From SCN-70-22 sp046327755 (GTDB taxonomy: Bacteria; Gemmatimonadota; Gemmatimonadetes; Gemmatimonadales; Gemmatimonadaceae): a DNA stretch of 64,000 nt. The stretch covers positions 248,001-312,000 of the forward strand of contig JAXLXW010000004.1 in assembly GCA_046327755.1 (NCBI GenBank), given 5' to 3'. The translations under genes were made by a program, and so were the position numbers. Shown piece after piece: positions 43,700 through 52,707 of the stretch (within the stretch, counting starts at the first letter, position 1; every line of letters starts with the position of its first letter). Under the pieces are notes generated by a model. That model did not search any database, was not told the DNA's origin, and saw only the letters and a list, made by a program, of their open reading frames with translations.

Positions 43700-44977
43700 C
43701 TACGGCTTCACAAAGAGCGCCGGAACGTTGCGCACCAATGTGTAGGCCCCCATCGCCGCCATCGCCAGCGCGACGAGCCAGCCGGCCACCGCTAGCAGCA
43801 CCGGATGCCGGTACTCCCCGACGATGTCTCGCCGGCGCGCCGCGAGGAGCATCGCCCCCACCGAGATGGGGAGGATGAAGCCGTTGAGCGATCCAACGAG
43901 GACCAGCGTCTTGACTGGTTGCCCGATCAGGACGAAGGCCGCGGTGGAGACCGCGATAAAGGCGATGATGACGACCTCCGGGCGCCGGTCGACCGCGCGA
44001 CTTGCGGAGCGCAGGAACGAGACCGAGGTGTACGCCGCCCCCACGACCGAGGTGATGGCCGCCGCCCACATCACGATCCCGAACATCCGGTATCCGAACG
44101 TCCCGGTGGCCAGCTTGAAGACCGATGCGGGCGGGTTGGCCGGGTCGAGCACCCCGCCGGCGCTGATCACACCCAACGCGGCGAGAAAGAGGAGCGTGCG
44201 CATGAGCGAGGCGATCCCGATGGCCTGCGCGGCGGACTTCGTCACCTCGCCAATGGCGGCGGGGCCGCCGACCCCTGCGTCGAGCAGGCGATGGGCCCCG
44301 GCAAAGGTGATGTACCCGCCCACCGTCCCCCCCACGAGCGTGACGATCGCGAAGACGTCGAGCTGCGTGGGCATCACCGTACGCACGACCGCCTCGCCGA
44401 TTGGAGGTGCGGAGGCGATCGCGACGTAGATGGTCAGCCCCACCATGACGAAGCCGAGCCACTGGGCAAAGCGATCCATCACCTTCCCGGCTTCCTTGGC
44501 GAGGAAGAGGGCCACGGCGATGGCACCGCTCACCAGGGCTCCGGTCACCGTCGGGATGCCCAGAAGGACGTTGAGTCCCAGCCCGGCCCCCGCGACGTTG
44601 CCGATGTTGAAGGCGAGCCCTCCCGTCGCGACGAGCACGACCAGGAGTGTCCCGAGCCCCGGGAAGACGGCGTTGGCGACGTCCTGTGCTCGGCGATTAG
44701 CGGCGGCGATGACGCGCCAGGTCGTGAGCTGCGCTCCGAGATCGAGCAGGACGCTCATGAGGATGACGAAGCCGAACGAAGCCCCCAGCTTGGCGGTGAA
44801 GACCGCGGTCTGCGTGAGGAATCCCGGTCCGATCGCGGAGGTCGCCATGAGGAAAGCGGCTCCGACGAGGGCGCTTCGACGCGCGGCCGCGCGCCCGGTT
44901 CCGTGGTCCGCGGTCGTCGGCGCCGTAGCGCCTGGCGACGGGGGGGGCGACGGCGGGGCGTTGTGCGATTCGGGCAC
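43700..44977 (-). CDS. Nramp-superfamily transporter lacking the canonical metal motif
   Basis: 425 residues with about eleven membrane helices. Helix 1 reads SAIGPGFLTQTAVF where true Nramp transporters have DPGN, and helix 6 reads GGYITFAGAH instead of the metal-binding MPH. This matches the Nramp-related YcsG group, often encoded near oxoprolinase or lactam-utilisation genes. Here the hyuA/hyuB pair is 22 kb away. Substrate may not be a transition metal. Fifteen-residue Pro/Ser-rich N terminus. Confidence 0.82.
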   Translation of the reverse strand: MPESHNAPPSPPPSPGATAPTTADHGTGRAAARRSALVGAAFLMATSAIGPGFLTQTAVFTAKLGASFGFVILMSVLLDLGAQLTTWRVIAAANRRAQDVANAVFPGLGTLLVVLVATGGLAFNIGNVAGAGLGLNVLLGIPTVTGALVSGAIAVALFLAKEAGKVMDRFAQWLGFVMVGLTIYVAIASAPPIGEAVVRTVMPTQLDVFAIVTLVGGTVGGYITFAGAHRLLDAGVGGPAAIGEVTKSAAQAIGIASLMRTLLFLAALGVISAGGVLDPANPPASVFKLATGTFGYRMFGIVMWAAAITSVVGAAYTSVSFLRSASRAVDRRPEVVIIAFIAVSTAAFVLIGQPVKTLVLVGSLNGFILPISVGAMLLAARRRDIVGEYRHPVLLAVAGWLVALAMAAMGAYTLVRNVPALFVKP

Positions 44978-45322
44978 GGGGTGCTGGATGGAGGAGAGGG
45001 GTCGTCGGCGAGAAGATACGGCTGGGATCGTGTGCGGCTACCGCGCATCTCCAGTGGGCGGCGGCGCGTCGAGCGGCGCAGGCGCATGGGGTCGCGCCCC
45101 AGCGGCGGCGCGGCAGCTGCAACGCAGCGGCTGGGCGCACTGCCGCGCGCGTTTCGGGCGCGTCCTCCTGATTCGGACCGTTAGGACCGAACTCGTAGTT
45201 CCGATGGCGGCGATTCTCCTTTTCTGCTATATAGGCGCGGCTTTACAACGTAGAGCGTACGGATCGATTGACAGATGGAATGACATCCGCTGTAGGTCGT
45301 CACGCCGCACCCGCCGCATCCG
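44978..45322. other. Intergenic region with AT-rich patch
   Basis: A 345-bp gap between divergent genes. Most is GC-rich with no gene; 45218-45290 is notably AT-rich for this window (CTGCTATATAGG, TTTACAACG, TTGACAGATGGAATGACATC) and holds the promoter candidate. Confidence 0.5.
45268..45296 (+). promoter_or_regulatory. Candidate promoter of the winged-helix regulator
   Basis: TTGACA at 45268-45273, 17-bp spacer, TGTAGG at 45291-45296. The -35 box is perfect; the -10 match is weak. The start codon at 45323 is 26 bp downstream. Confidence 0.35.
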
Positions 45323-45934
45323 ATGACGTCGATAACACCCGAACCCCGCACGATGGCCCACGCAGGATCGTCGCAGTGGACCTATCTCACGAACCACGCG
45401 CACGTGCTCCTCGCGATCGCCCGTGACCACGATGTCCGGCTTCGCGAAATCGCCTCACAGGTAGGGATCACCGAACGGGCCGTCCAGAAGATCATCGCGG
45501 AGCTGGAGGACGCCGGCGCCCTCACCAAGTCGCGCGACGGCCGCCGCAATCACTACGAAGTGAACACCGAGGTCTCGCTCCGCCATCCGATGGAGGCGCA
45601 CCGCACGCTCGACTCGCTGGTGCGCATGGTCCTCGAGGACGCCGCCGCCGCGTCGAACGACGTCGCATACATGGCGAACGGGAACGGAAACGGCCATGCG
45701 AACGGTCACGTCAACGGCATGACCAACGGGTTTGCGAACGGTCGCCTGCTCGGCGTGGCCAACGGCCATTCGAACGGCCATTCGAACGGCCACACCAACG
45801 GCCTCACCAACGGCCTCACCAACGGCCTCACCAACGGCCATGCGAACGGGTTGTCGTTCGGGAACTCCCTAACGAACGGTCACACCAACGGACATGCCAA
45901 CGGGAACGGCAGCAGCAGCGGCCAGCTCTCGTAA
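45323..45934 (+). CDS. Winged-helix regulator with Asn-Gly-His repeat tail
   Basis: 203 residues (or 193 from ATG 45353). Residues 20-90 form a MarR-like winged helix: TYLTNHAHVLLAIARD, REIASQVGITERAVQKIIAELEDAGAL, RRNHYEV. This type of single-domain regulator is widespread. From about 116 to the end the protein is a low-complexity tail of NG units followed by H, L, M, F, N or R (for example NGHSNGHSNGHTNGLTNG), with about 24 NG steps. The DNA below it is a 12-bp tandem array, so length could vary. Tail function is unknown; histidines might bind metal. Confidence 0.85.
   Translation: MTSITPEPRTMAHAGSSQWTYLTNHAHVLLAIARDHDVRLREIASQVGITERAVQKIIAELEDAGALTKSRDGRRNHYEVNTEVSLRHPMEAHRTLDSLVRMVLEDAAAASNDVAYMANGNGNGHANGHVNGMTNGFANGRLLGVANGHSNGHSNGHTNGLTNGLTNGLTNGHANGLSFGNSLTNGHTNGHANGNGSSSGQLS
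45661..45930 (+). repeat. 12-bp tandem repeat encoding the Asn-Gly tail
   Basis: Units such as AACGGCCTCACC (three in a row near 45798-45833) and AACGGCCATTCG; the repeat stays in frame throughout. Confidence 0.8.
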
Positions 45935-45936
45935 CC

Positions 45937-45983
45937 GACGGGGGGCGCCAGGAGAAGGATCGTACGGCCCTGACGCCCCCGTC
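45937..45983 (+). terminator. Hairpin after the winged-helix gene
   Basis: GACGGGGGGCGCCAGG pairs with CCCTGACGCCCCCGTC with one bulge and one mismatch, around a 15-nt loop. It is placed between two convergent genes and could serve both. Confidence 0.55.
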
Positions 45984-46151
45984 AGCTGCACAACGCGTCG
46001 CGTGGCGGCCCTCGCCGCACAACTTCATCCCGGCGCGCCACGCCCCGCTCGTTGATCGGTGCCACCAGCGGCCCGCCGCGCCACACGCGAGCGGGCCGTC
46101 GCATTCCCCCGCATCGCCCCGAGAGCGCCGCGAGCGCCCCCTGAACGCCCC

Positions 46152-48050
46152 TTAGCGCCCGCCGCGCGCAGGTGCCGGCGCCGTGTCGGCGGCCGCGTCT
46201 GGCTCCGGCGTGAAATCCTCGCCAGGGTTGATGAAGCGGTCGACCTCGATCCCGTACTGGCGATCGTGCAACTCCTTGTAGCGCCCCGCCATCGCCATCA
46301 GCTCGGCGTGCGTCCCGCGCTCGATGATGCGCCCCTCCTCGATCACGAGGATCTGGTCGGCGCTCTCGATCGTCGAAAGTCGGTGGGCAATGACGAAGGT
46401 GGTGCGTCCCTTCCGCAACCGCTGCAACCCGTCGCGGATCATCGCCTCGCTCTCGCTGTCGAGCGACGAGGTCGCCTCGTCGAGGATGAGGATGCGCGGA
46501 TCGGCCAGGATGGCGCGAGCGATCGCCACGCGTTGCCGCTGCCCGCCGGAGAGCTTGACCCCGCGCTCGCCGACAATGGTGTCGTACTTCTGCTCCCACG
46601 TCTCCACGAACTCGTCCACATGCGCAATGCGCGCGACGGCGCGAACCTCGTCATCCGTGGCATCGGGGCGCGCGTAGGCGATGTTGTCGCGAATGGTCCC
46701 ATCGAACAGGAAGTTGTCCTGCATCACGACGCCCAGGTGGCTGCGGTACTCGTGCAGCTTGAGCGTGTCGAGGTCTTTCCCGTCGACGATGATCGTCCCC
46801 GCCTTGGCGCGGTTGAAGGCCATCACGAGGCCGATGAGCGTACTCTTCCCCGCCCCGCTCGAGCCGACGAGCGCCGTCGTGGAACCCGCAGGCGCCGCGA
46901 AGGAGATGTCACGCAGCACCGGCACGCCGTCGACGTACTCGAAGTCGACGTGCTTGAACTCGATGGCGCCGTTGAGGTCGGGAACCGGCGTCTTGGTCGC
47001 GTCGAGGGCATCCTCGGTCGCCATGTCGCGGATCTCGCGAATACGGTCGAGCCCTGCGAACGCCTCGGAGATCTGCGTCCCGATCGACGCGATGGAGACG
47101 AGCGGCGCCGCTACCAGCCCGATGAAGAAGATGTAGCGGACGAAGTCGCCTAACGTCATCTGCCCGCCGATGATGGCGCGCCCCCCCATGATCGTGAGGA
47201 GGACGCCGATCACGCCGACGATGGCGGTCGTCGCCGCCCCGACCGCGCTCGTCCCGGTGATCGTCGACCGCACGTTCTGGAAGAGCCGCTCCGCCCCCGT
47301 CGCGAAGACCTTCTCCTCGCGATCCTCGGCGGTGTACACCTTCACGATGCGCACGCCCCCGACGGTCTCCGTCAGCCGCCCGGTGACCTCGGCGTTGATG
47401 ACGCTCCGCTCGCGAAAGATCGGACGCAGTCGCTTGAAGGCAATCGCCATCATCACGCCGAACCCTGCAAGCACCACGAGCGTGAGCGAGGTGAGCTGCC
47501 AGCTCGTGTAGAAGAGGACGCCGAGCGAGAGGAGTGCGGTGAGCAGTCCGCCCACCAGCTGCACGATCCCCGTCCCCACGAGGTTCCGGATCCCCTCCGC
47601 ATCCGTCATGATGCGCGAGATCAGGACGCCGGTCTTGGTCGAATCGAAGAAGGAGACCGGGAGACGCAGGATATGGCGCTGCACGTCCACGCGCATGTCG
47701 GTGATCGCGCGCTGCGCGGCGATGCTCACCACCTGCGACAGTGCGAACGTCGTGATGGCCTGTACGATCGTCGCCCCACCCGTCGCCAGCGCCAACGGGA
47801 GGAGCAGGTCGACCCGATTCTGCGACAGGACGTTGTCGATGAGGTACTTCGAGCTCGCCGGCAGCACCAGGCCGGAGAGACGGTTGACGATCATCAACAG
47901 GAAGCCGATCGCGAGCGAACGCCGGTGCGTCCACATGAGCGCGCGGGTCTCGGCCCACGCGCGCGCGGTGTTCACTTTGGGCTTGCCTGGGGAAACCGGC
48001 GCCCGTCGGGCGGGCGCCGTCGAGCGAGGAGCGGAAGTCGTGTCGGCCAT
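46152..48050 (-). CDS. MsbA-like ABC exporter (fused membrane and ATPase domains)
   Basis: 632 residues. Six membrane helices over about 45-330 (VNRLSGLVLPASSKYLIDN, GTGIVQLVGGLLTALLSLGV, DFVRYIFFIGLVAAPL). The ATPase domain has Walker A LVGSSGAGKST, Q-loop VVMQDNFLFDGTIRDN, signature KLSGGQRQRVAIARA, Walker B ILILDEATSSLD and H-loop IAHRLSTI. It acts as a homodimer or half of a heterodimer; lipid, peptide or drug export is possible. Acidic Ala/Pro-rich tail. Start ATG 48050 gives the normal N terminus. Confidence 0.94.
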   Translation of the reverse strand: MADTTSAPRSTAPARRAPVSPGKPKVNTARAWAETRALMWTHRRSLAIGFLLMIVNRLSGLVLPASSKYLIDNVLSQNRVDLLLPLALATGGATIVQAITTFALSQVVSIAAQRAITDMRVDVQRHILRLPVSFFDSTKTGVLISRIMTDAEGIRNLVGTGIVQLVGGLLTALLSLGVLFYTSWQLTSLTLVVLAGFGVMMAIAFKRLRPIFRERSVINAEVTGRLTETVGGVRIVKVYTAEDREEKVFATGAERLFQNVRSTITGTSAVGAATTAIVGVIGVLLTIMGGRAIIGGQMTLGDFVRYIFFIGLVAAPLVSIASIGTQISEAFAGLDRIREIRDMATEDALDATKTPVPDLNGAIEFKHVDFEYVDGVPVLRDISFAAPAGSTTALVGSSGAGKSTLIGLVMAFNRAKAGTIIVDGKDLDTLKLHEYRSHLGVVMQDNFLFDGTIRDNIAYARPDATDDEVRAVARIAHVDEFVETWEQKYDTIVGERGVKLSGGQRQRVAIARAILADPRILILDEATSSLDSESEAMIRDGLQRLRKGRTTFVIAHRLSTIESADQILVIEEGRIIERGTHAELMAMAGRYKELHDRQYGIEVDRFINPGEDFTPEPDAAADTAPAPARGGR

Positions 48051-48225
48051 GTGGTGAGGCAAAGGTCGGGGTTTAAAGTAGCCTTTCGGAAGCCGCCTTG
48101 CGGTCGGTCGAACGAGGGACCCCAAGGCGTGCGGTCATCTGATCGGTTTCTTAGCGCGCCCCCCGCCGAAACTCCCCCGACGGCGCCCCGTAGGGCCGAC
48201 AGTCCTTCGCGAGGGGAATCGTCCG

Positions 48226-48612
48226 ATGTGGGTCTTGCTCAAGTCGTTGCTCGCCAAGTGGGCGATCCTGAAGCTCGTCCTCAAGGCCTTCGGGAGCCTG
48301 GGATGGCTCCTCCCGCTCGCGGTCCTGCTCAAGGCGCTGGGACTCCCGTTCCTCCTGATGCTGGCGCTGCTGGCGCTCCCCCTGCTCCTCGTGCTCGCCG
48401 TGATCGGGCTCCCCTTCCTGCTGGTCGCGATCGTCGGCGGCGGGCTCGTGACGCTGACGCTGTGGATCGTCTCCCTCGGCATCGCCGCGCTCAAGATCGC
48501 CATCCCGTTGGTGCTCGCGTACTGGGTGCTGCGCTGGATGTGGTCGCGCGGCGGCGACTCGACCGGCCCGCTTCCGCCATCCGCAGCGTCGACTCCCCCA
48601 GACGCTGCCTGA
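48226..48612 (+). CDS. Leucine-rich small membrane protein
   Basis: 128 residues, the first 105 almost wholly hydrophobic with basic breaks (three or four helices: LGWLLPLAVLLKALGLPFLL, LALPLLLVLAVIGLPFLLVA, LTLWIVSLGIAALKIAIPLV). The tail is Ser/Pro-rich. Not a named family. It stands alone between the ABC exporter (divergent) and the histidine kinase, with a strong hairpin after it. Confidence 0.65.
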   Translation: MWVLLKSLLAKWAILKLVLKAFGSLGWLLPLAVLLKALGLPFLLMLALLALPLLLVLAVIGLPFLLVAIVGGGLVTLTLWIVSLGIAALKIAIPLVLAYWVLRWMWSRGGDSTGPLPPSAASTPPDAA

Positions 48613-48638
48613 CGAGTCGCGCGTAGGCTGAGCGCGTG

Positions 48639-48675
48639 CATCGGCGAGCGACACGGATGACGTCGCTCGCCGATG
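48639..48675 (+). terminator. Perfect 14-bp hairpin after the leucine-rich protein gene
   Basis: CATCGGCGAGCGAC and GTCGCTCGCCGATG pair fully around a 9-nt loop, 26 bp after the stop. No clear T-run follows. Confidence 0.7.
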
Positions 48676-48778
48676 TGCGTCTGTATCGTTGGGAGCGCTA
48701 GGAGTTCCCCGAGTTGTTGGCGCCGCTTGGAAGCGCCACCTTGGTGACGCACTCCCTGTCGATCTGACGCCCACCGCC

Positions 48779-51460
48779 GTGTTCGAGTCGAATCCGCCGT
48801 CCGACGATCGCCCGTTTGCCACCCTCGAGAATCGCCCGCACAGCGTGGCGGAGCTCGCTCGCGCGGCGCGTTTCGCCATCACGTTGCAGCGCGTGGCCTC
48901 CGCGCTGGCGTCGACGCTGGAGCGCGACCAGGTGCTCGCGGCCATCATGCGGACGGCGCTCGACGCGCTCGGTGCGTCTGCCGGCGGGATTGCCGAACTC
49001 TCGGCGGACGGTGAATCGCTCTCGGTGATCGCCGCGGTGGGATACGACGAGTCGCTGTTGGCGCGCTTCTCGCGCGTTCCGGTGGCGAGCATCGACGCCG
49101 TCTTGCGACTCGTGCACGATCGCGTCCCGTACTACATCACCTCGCAGGCCGATCTCGAGCAGCTGGCCCCTGGCGTTGCCGCGATGTCGCGGCCGGCCGG
49201 GGCGCGTGCGGTCCTACCGCTGGCCACGTCGGATCGCTTCGTCGGTGTCCTCCTCCTGACGTTCGCCGAGGCGCGGGAGTTTGCACCTGACGAGCGCGAA
49301 TTCCTCGAGGCGCTCGCGCACCAATGCGCGCTCGCCCTCGAGCGCTCGCAGCTGTTCGCCCGCGAGCGCGAGGCACGACGCACCTCCGAGGCAGCGATCG
49401 AGCGGCATCTCGCCTCGCTCGACCGCATGAGCGACCAGTACTTCGTCTGCGACGGCGAGTGGCGCTACGTCCAGATGAACCGCGCCATGCGCAGCTTCGT
49501 GCGGAACAGCGGCTTCGTCCCGGATCAGCTCCTGGGCCAGGTGATCTGGGAGGTCTTTCCGCGCCTGACGGGCGGGCCGATGCACGCCGCGATGCTGCGC
49601 GCGCGCGAGTCGCGCACCACCGTCCCCTTCATTGCCCGCGGGACGTACGCCGACTCTCACTACCAGGGCAACGCCTTCCCGCTGGGCGATGGCGTCGGTG
49701 TGCACGTCGTCGACATCACCGAACGGCGCCGGGCCGAGGAAGAAGTCACGCGCCTCACCGCCGCCCTCAAGCGACGCGTCGACGAGATGGAGGCGATGCT
49801 CAAGGTCATCCCGGTGGGCATCGGGATCGCCAACGATCCGCAGGGGACGGACATCACGACGAACCCGGCGATGGCGGCGTTGCTGCGCATCGCCCCCGGG
49901 GTCAACGCCTCCAAGTCAGGCCCGAACGCGGACACCCTCCCCTTCCGCGTCTTCCGCGATGGCATCGAGCTGTCGCCCGATGAATTGCCGATGCAACTGG
50001 CGGCACGGACGGGGCAAGCGATCCCCTACAACGAGCACGACATCGTCTTCGAGGACCAGACGCGCGTCACGCTCCTCGCCAGCGCCGCCCCTATCCTGGG
50101 CGACGAGGGACACGTGCGCGGCAGCGTCGGCGCCTTCGTCGACATCACCGCGCGCAAGCGTGCCGAGATCGCCTCGCGCGTCCTCGCCGAAGCGTCCGCC
50201 GCCTTCGCCTCCTCGCTCGACATCGGGCGCACCTTCTCGCTGCTCGCCCAGCGTGTGGTCCCCGAGATGGCGGACGTGTGCGTGATCTTCGTCGTGCGTG
50301 AATCGGGAAGCATCGGCGTGGTCGCGATGGAGTCGACCGATGTCACGATGTTCGAGACGCTGCAGGCCTTCGACCGCAAGCACCCCGTCGACGGCACGCC
50401 GACGCACCCGGTCTGGCATGCGCTCCGCGATGCCCGCTCGATCCTCGTCCCCAGCGTCAACGACGCCAGCATCGCCTCGATGCTCTCGGGCGAACAGTCG
50501 GTGATGCAGCTGGCGCGCGACACGGCCACCACCTCGCTCCTCATGGTCCCGATCGCGACGCGCGGGCGCGTGCTGGGGGCGATGGGGATGGGAACGCGCG
50601 GGATGCGTCGCCGCTTCGATCAGGGCGACCTCGCGCTCGCCGAGGAACTCGGACGGCGCGCCGCGATGACGCTCGACAACGCGATCCTGCTCGCGGCCGA
50701 ACACCGCGCGCGCGACGAAGCCGAGGCGGCGCGCAACGAGTCCGAGCGCGCCAGCCGGGCCAAGAGCGACTTCCTCGCGATGATGTCGCACGAGTTGCGC
50801 ACGCCGCTCAACGCGATCGCCGGTTATGCGGAGCTGATCGAGCTGGGGCTGCGCGGCCCGGTGACCGACGCACAGGTCGTGGACCTCCAGAAGATCCGCC
50901 AGAACCAGCGTCACCTGCTGGGACTCATCAACTCGGTGCTCAACTTCGCGCGCCTCGACGCGGGTCGTGTCATCTACGACATGGCGAACATCCCGGTCGC
51001 GGCCACGGTACGCGCCGTGGAGTCGCTCATCGAGCCGCAGCTGCGCGAACGACAGCTGGTCTATCAGCTGACGCCGTGCGATGCCACGATCACCGTGCGC
51101 GCCGACAGCGAGAAGCTGCAACAGATCCTGCTCAACCTGCTGGGGAACGCCGCAAAGTTCACGGCAGCCGGCGGTCGCATCGACGTCTCGTGCATCACGG
51201 AGTCGCGCTCGGTGCAGCTCAAGGTGCACGACACGGGGATCGGTATCCCTGCCGAGCAGTTCGAGCGCATCTTCGAACCGTTCGTGCAGGCCAACCGGTC
51301 GATTCGCACGTCGAAGGAAGGGGTTGGCCTGGGCCTGGCGATCTCGCGCGAACTCGCGCGTGGCATGGGCGGCGAGCTCACCGTCGAGAGTGAGGTGGGG
51401 GTGGGATCGACCTTCACCCTGACGCTGCCGCGCGGGCCGGACCGCACCCCGCTCACCTGA
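48779..51460 (+). CDS. Multi-sensor histidine kinase (GAF-PAS-PAS-GAF)
   Basis: 893 residues from GTG 48779; TTG 48689 would add 30. No membrane helix, so cytoplasmic. Domains in order: GAF about 30-195, PAS about 205-320 (DQYFVCDGEWRYVQMNRAM), PAS about 335-455, GAF about 460-635, HisKA about 670-735 with the phosphorylated His in MMSHELRTPLN, and HATPase about 770-885 with QQILLNLLGNAAKF, VHDTGIGIP and GVGLGLAISREL. No receiver domain and no adjacent regulator. Ligands are unknown; neither GAF shows bilin-type cysteines. Confidence 0.9.
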   Translation: MFESNPPSDDRPFATLENRPHSVAELARAARFAITLQRVASALASTLERDQVLAAIMRTALDALGASAGGIAELSADGESLSVIAAVGYDESLLARFSRVPVASIDAVLRLVHDRVPYYITSQADLEQLAPGVAAMSRPAGARAVLPLATSDRFVGVLLLTFAEAREFAPDEREFLEALAHQCALALERSQLFAREREARRTSEAAIERHLASLDRMSDQYFVCDGEWRYVQMNRAMRSFVRNSGFVPDQLLGQVIWEVFPRLTGGPMHAAMLRARESRTTVPFIARGTYADSHYQGNAFPLGDGVGVHVVDITERRRAEEEVTRLTAALKRRVDEMEAMLKVIPVGIGIANDPQGTDITTNPAMAALLRIAPGVNASKSGPNADTLPFRVFRDGIELSPDELPMQLAARTGQAIPYNEHDIVFEDQTRVTLLASAAPILGDEGHVRGSVGAFVDITARKRAEIASRVLAEASAAFASSLDIGRTFSLLAQRVVPEMADVCVIFVVRESGSIGVVAMESTDVTMFETLQAFDRKHPVDGTPTHPVWHALRDARSILVPSVNDASIASMLSGEQSVMQLARDTATTSLLMVPIATRGRVLGAMGMGTRGMRRRFDQGDLALAEELGRRAAMTLDNAILLAAEHRARDEAEAARNESERASRAKSDFLAMMSHELRTPLNAIAGYAELIELGLRGPVTDAQVVDLQKIRQNQRHLLGLINSVLNFARLDAGRVIYDMANIPVAATVRAVESLIEPQLRERQLVYQLTPCDATITVRADSEKLQQILLNLLGNAAKFTAAGGRIDVSCITESRSVQLKVHDTGIGIPAEQFERIFEPFVQANRSIRTSKEGVGLGLAISRELARGMGGELTVESEVGVGSTFTLTLPRGPDRTPLT

Positions 51461-51536
51461 CGCGTCCCGGCGGCGCGACCGACGTTAGGCGGCGCGTCCT
51501 TCGGCGCATCGGCCCCGGCCACCCCACGCGCGCCGG

Positions 51537-51968
51537 TCAGGCATCGCCGCCAGCCGCAACGGTGAGTCCCGCTGCGCGCCACGCCGCCTCCGCCGCCGCA
51601 CGCCGTTCCGTGCGCACCAGCACCACGTCGGTGTCGTAGGTCGACACCGCCAGCAGCGGGATCCCGCCCGCCGCCAGCGGCGCGGCGATGGCCGCCATGA
51701 TCCCCACGGCCGAGAAATCGAGCGGGCCACGCACGATCCACGCGATGAAGTCGCGCTCGGCGACCACCCCCGCCGGGACCAGGCGCGCCTCGCAGATGAC
51801 CGACGTCTCGGCGCGTGTACGACTCACCGAGACGAACGCTCGCGACCACGTCGCCCAGTGCGGCCACCCGCTCCCGGCATCGAGTCGCGCCGCCGCGTAC
51901 GTCGACGGCATTCGATCGAGCACGATCACGGGGGTGGGCGACTCCGGCGCCATCGAGGCGGCGCTCAC
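51537..51968 (-). CDS. ACT-domain protein
   Basis: 143 residues from GTG 51968, which overlaps the DinB-family TGA (GTGA); ATG 51953 is an alternative. Two ACT-like halves: residues 10-70, and 75-140 with GIMAAIAAPLAAGGIPLLAVSTYDTDVVLV, as in the CASTOR-like small ACT family. A ligand-binding role, likely an amino acid, is inferred. Confidence 0.85.
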   Translation of the reverse strand: MSAASMAPESPTPVIVLDRMPSTYAAARLDAGSGWPHWATWSRAFVSVSRTRAETSVICEARLVPAGVVAERDFIAWIVRGPLDFSAVGIMAAIAAPLAAGGIPLLAVSTYDTDVVLVRTERRAAAEAAWRAAGLTVAAGGDA

Positions 51969-52501
51969 TCGGCGCCCGCGCGCAGCCGCTCGATCTGGAT
52001 CATGTGCCGCCGTTCGTGCCCGGCGATCATGAGGACCCACTCGTACAGGTTGAGCACCCCCAGCCGCGGATGGGGAAAGGTCACCGTGGCGAGCGCAAAG
52101 CCGTCCGCCTCGCGCGCCCACGCATGCAGCCCCTCGCGCGACTCGCGCAGCCGCGCGAGTGCCGTTTCGATGTCGGGGGCGTCGGTCGGCGTCACGAACT
52201 CCGGCGCTTCCAGCTTCCTCGTGCCGTAGGCCAAGTCCGTCGAGTCGAGCGCCCCGCGAAGCGACGACGTCTCCGTCTCGGGGCCCAGTCCCGCCTTCTT
52301 GGCGTCCTTGAGGGCGCGGAACATCGCCCGCACCGACGAGTGCTCCACGAGGTGCAGGTGCGCCAGCTGCTGTGACAGGCTCCACGCACCGTCGGCGCCG
52401 GGAGCGTGGGCGCGCCCGGCTGGGAAATCGGTGACCTGGGCCAGCAGGTCACGGCGCGTGCTTTCGGCGTACTCGACCAACTCAGCGAGTCTCGGATGCA
52501 T
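51965..52501 (-). CDS. DinB-family putative metal-dependent protein
   Basis: 178 residues, four-helix bundle. Candidate metal-binding histidines lie in QQLAHLHLVEHS and AGHERRHMIQIERL, the usual DinB/YfiT spacing. Family members act as thiol- or metal-dependent transferases. ATG 52501 chosen; coupled to the ACT-domain gene downstream. Confidence 0.85.
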   Translation of the reverse strand: MHPRLAELVEYAESTRRDLLAQVTDFPAGRAHAPGADGAWSLSQQLAHLHLVEHSSVRAMFRALKDAKKAGLGPETETSSLRGALDSTDLAYGTRKLEAPEFVTPTDAPDIETALARLRESREGLHAWAREADGFALATVTFPHPRLGVLNLYEWVLMIAGHERRHMIQIERLRAGAE

Positions 52502-52707
52502 GCCACGAGGGGGAGGGAGGGGATGCGGAACGTCAGCGGAATGTACGGCGCCTCTCACGCCGCGCGAGCGTCAGGGCCGCTGCGCAGTGTCCGAGCACCG
52601 TGCGGACTTCGCCGGCAAACGGACGCCATGGGGTGACAATCGGTGGTGCGCTGATACATCATCCACGTCGGCCCGTCGTGAGAGACGCCCCCCTCGTTCG
52701 CCTCGTC

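Noticed and set aside
45661..45930. Tandem repeats considered as a CRISPR array
   Set aside because: Units are contiguous, with no unique spacers, in frame with a protein, and no cas genes are present.
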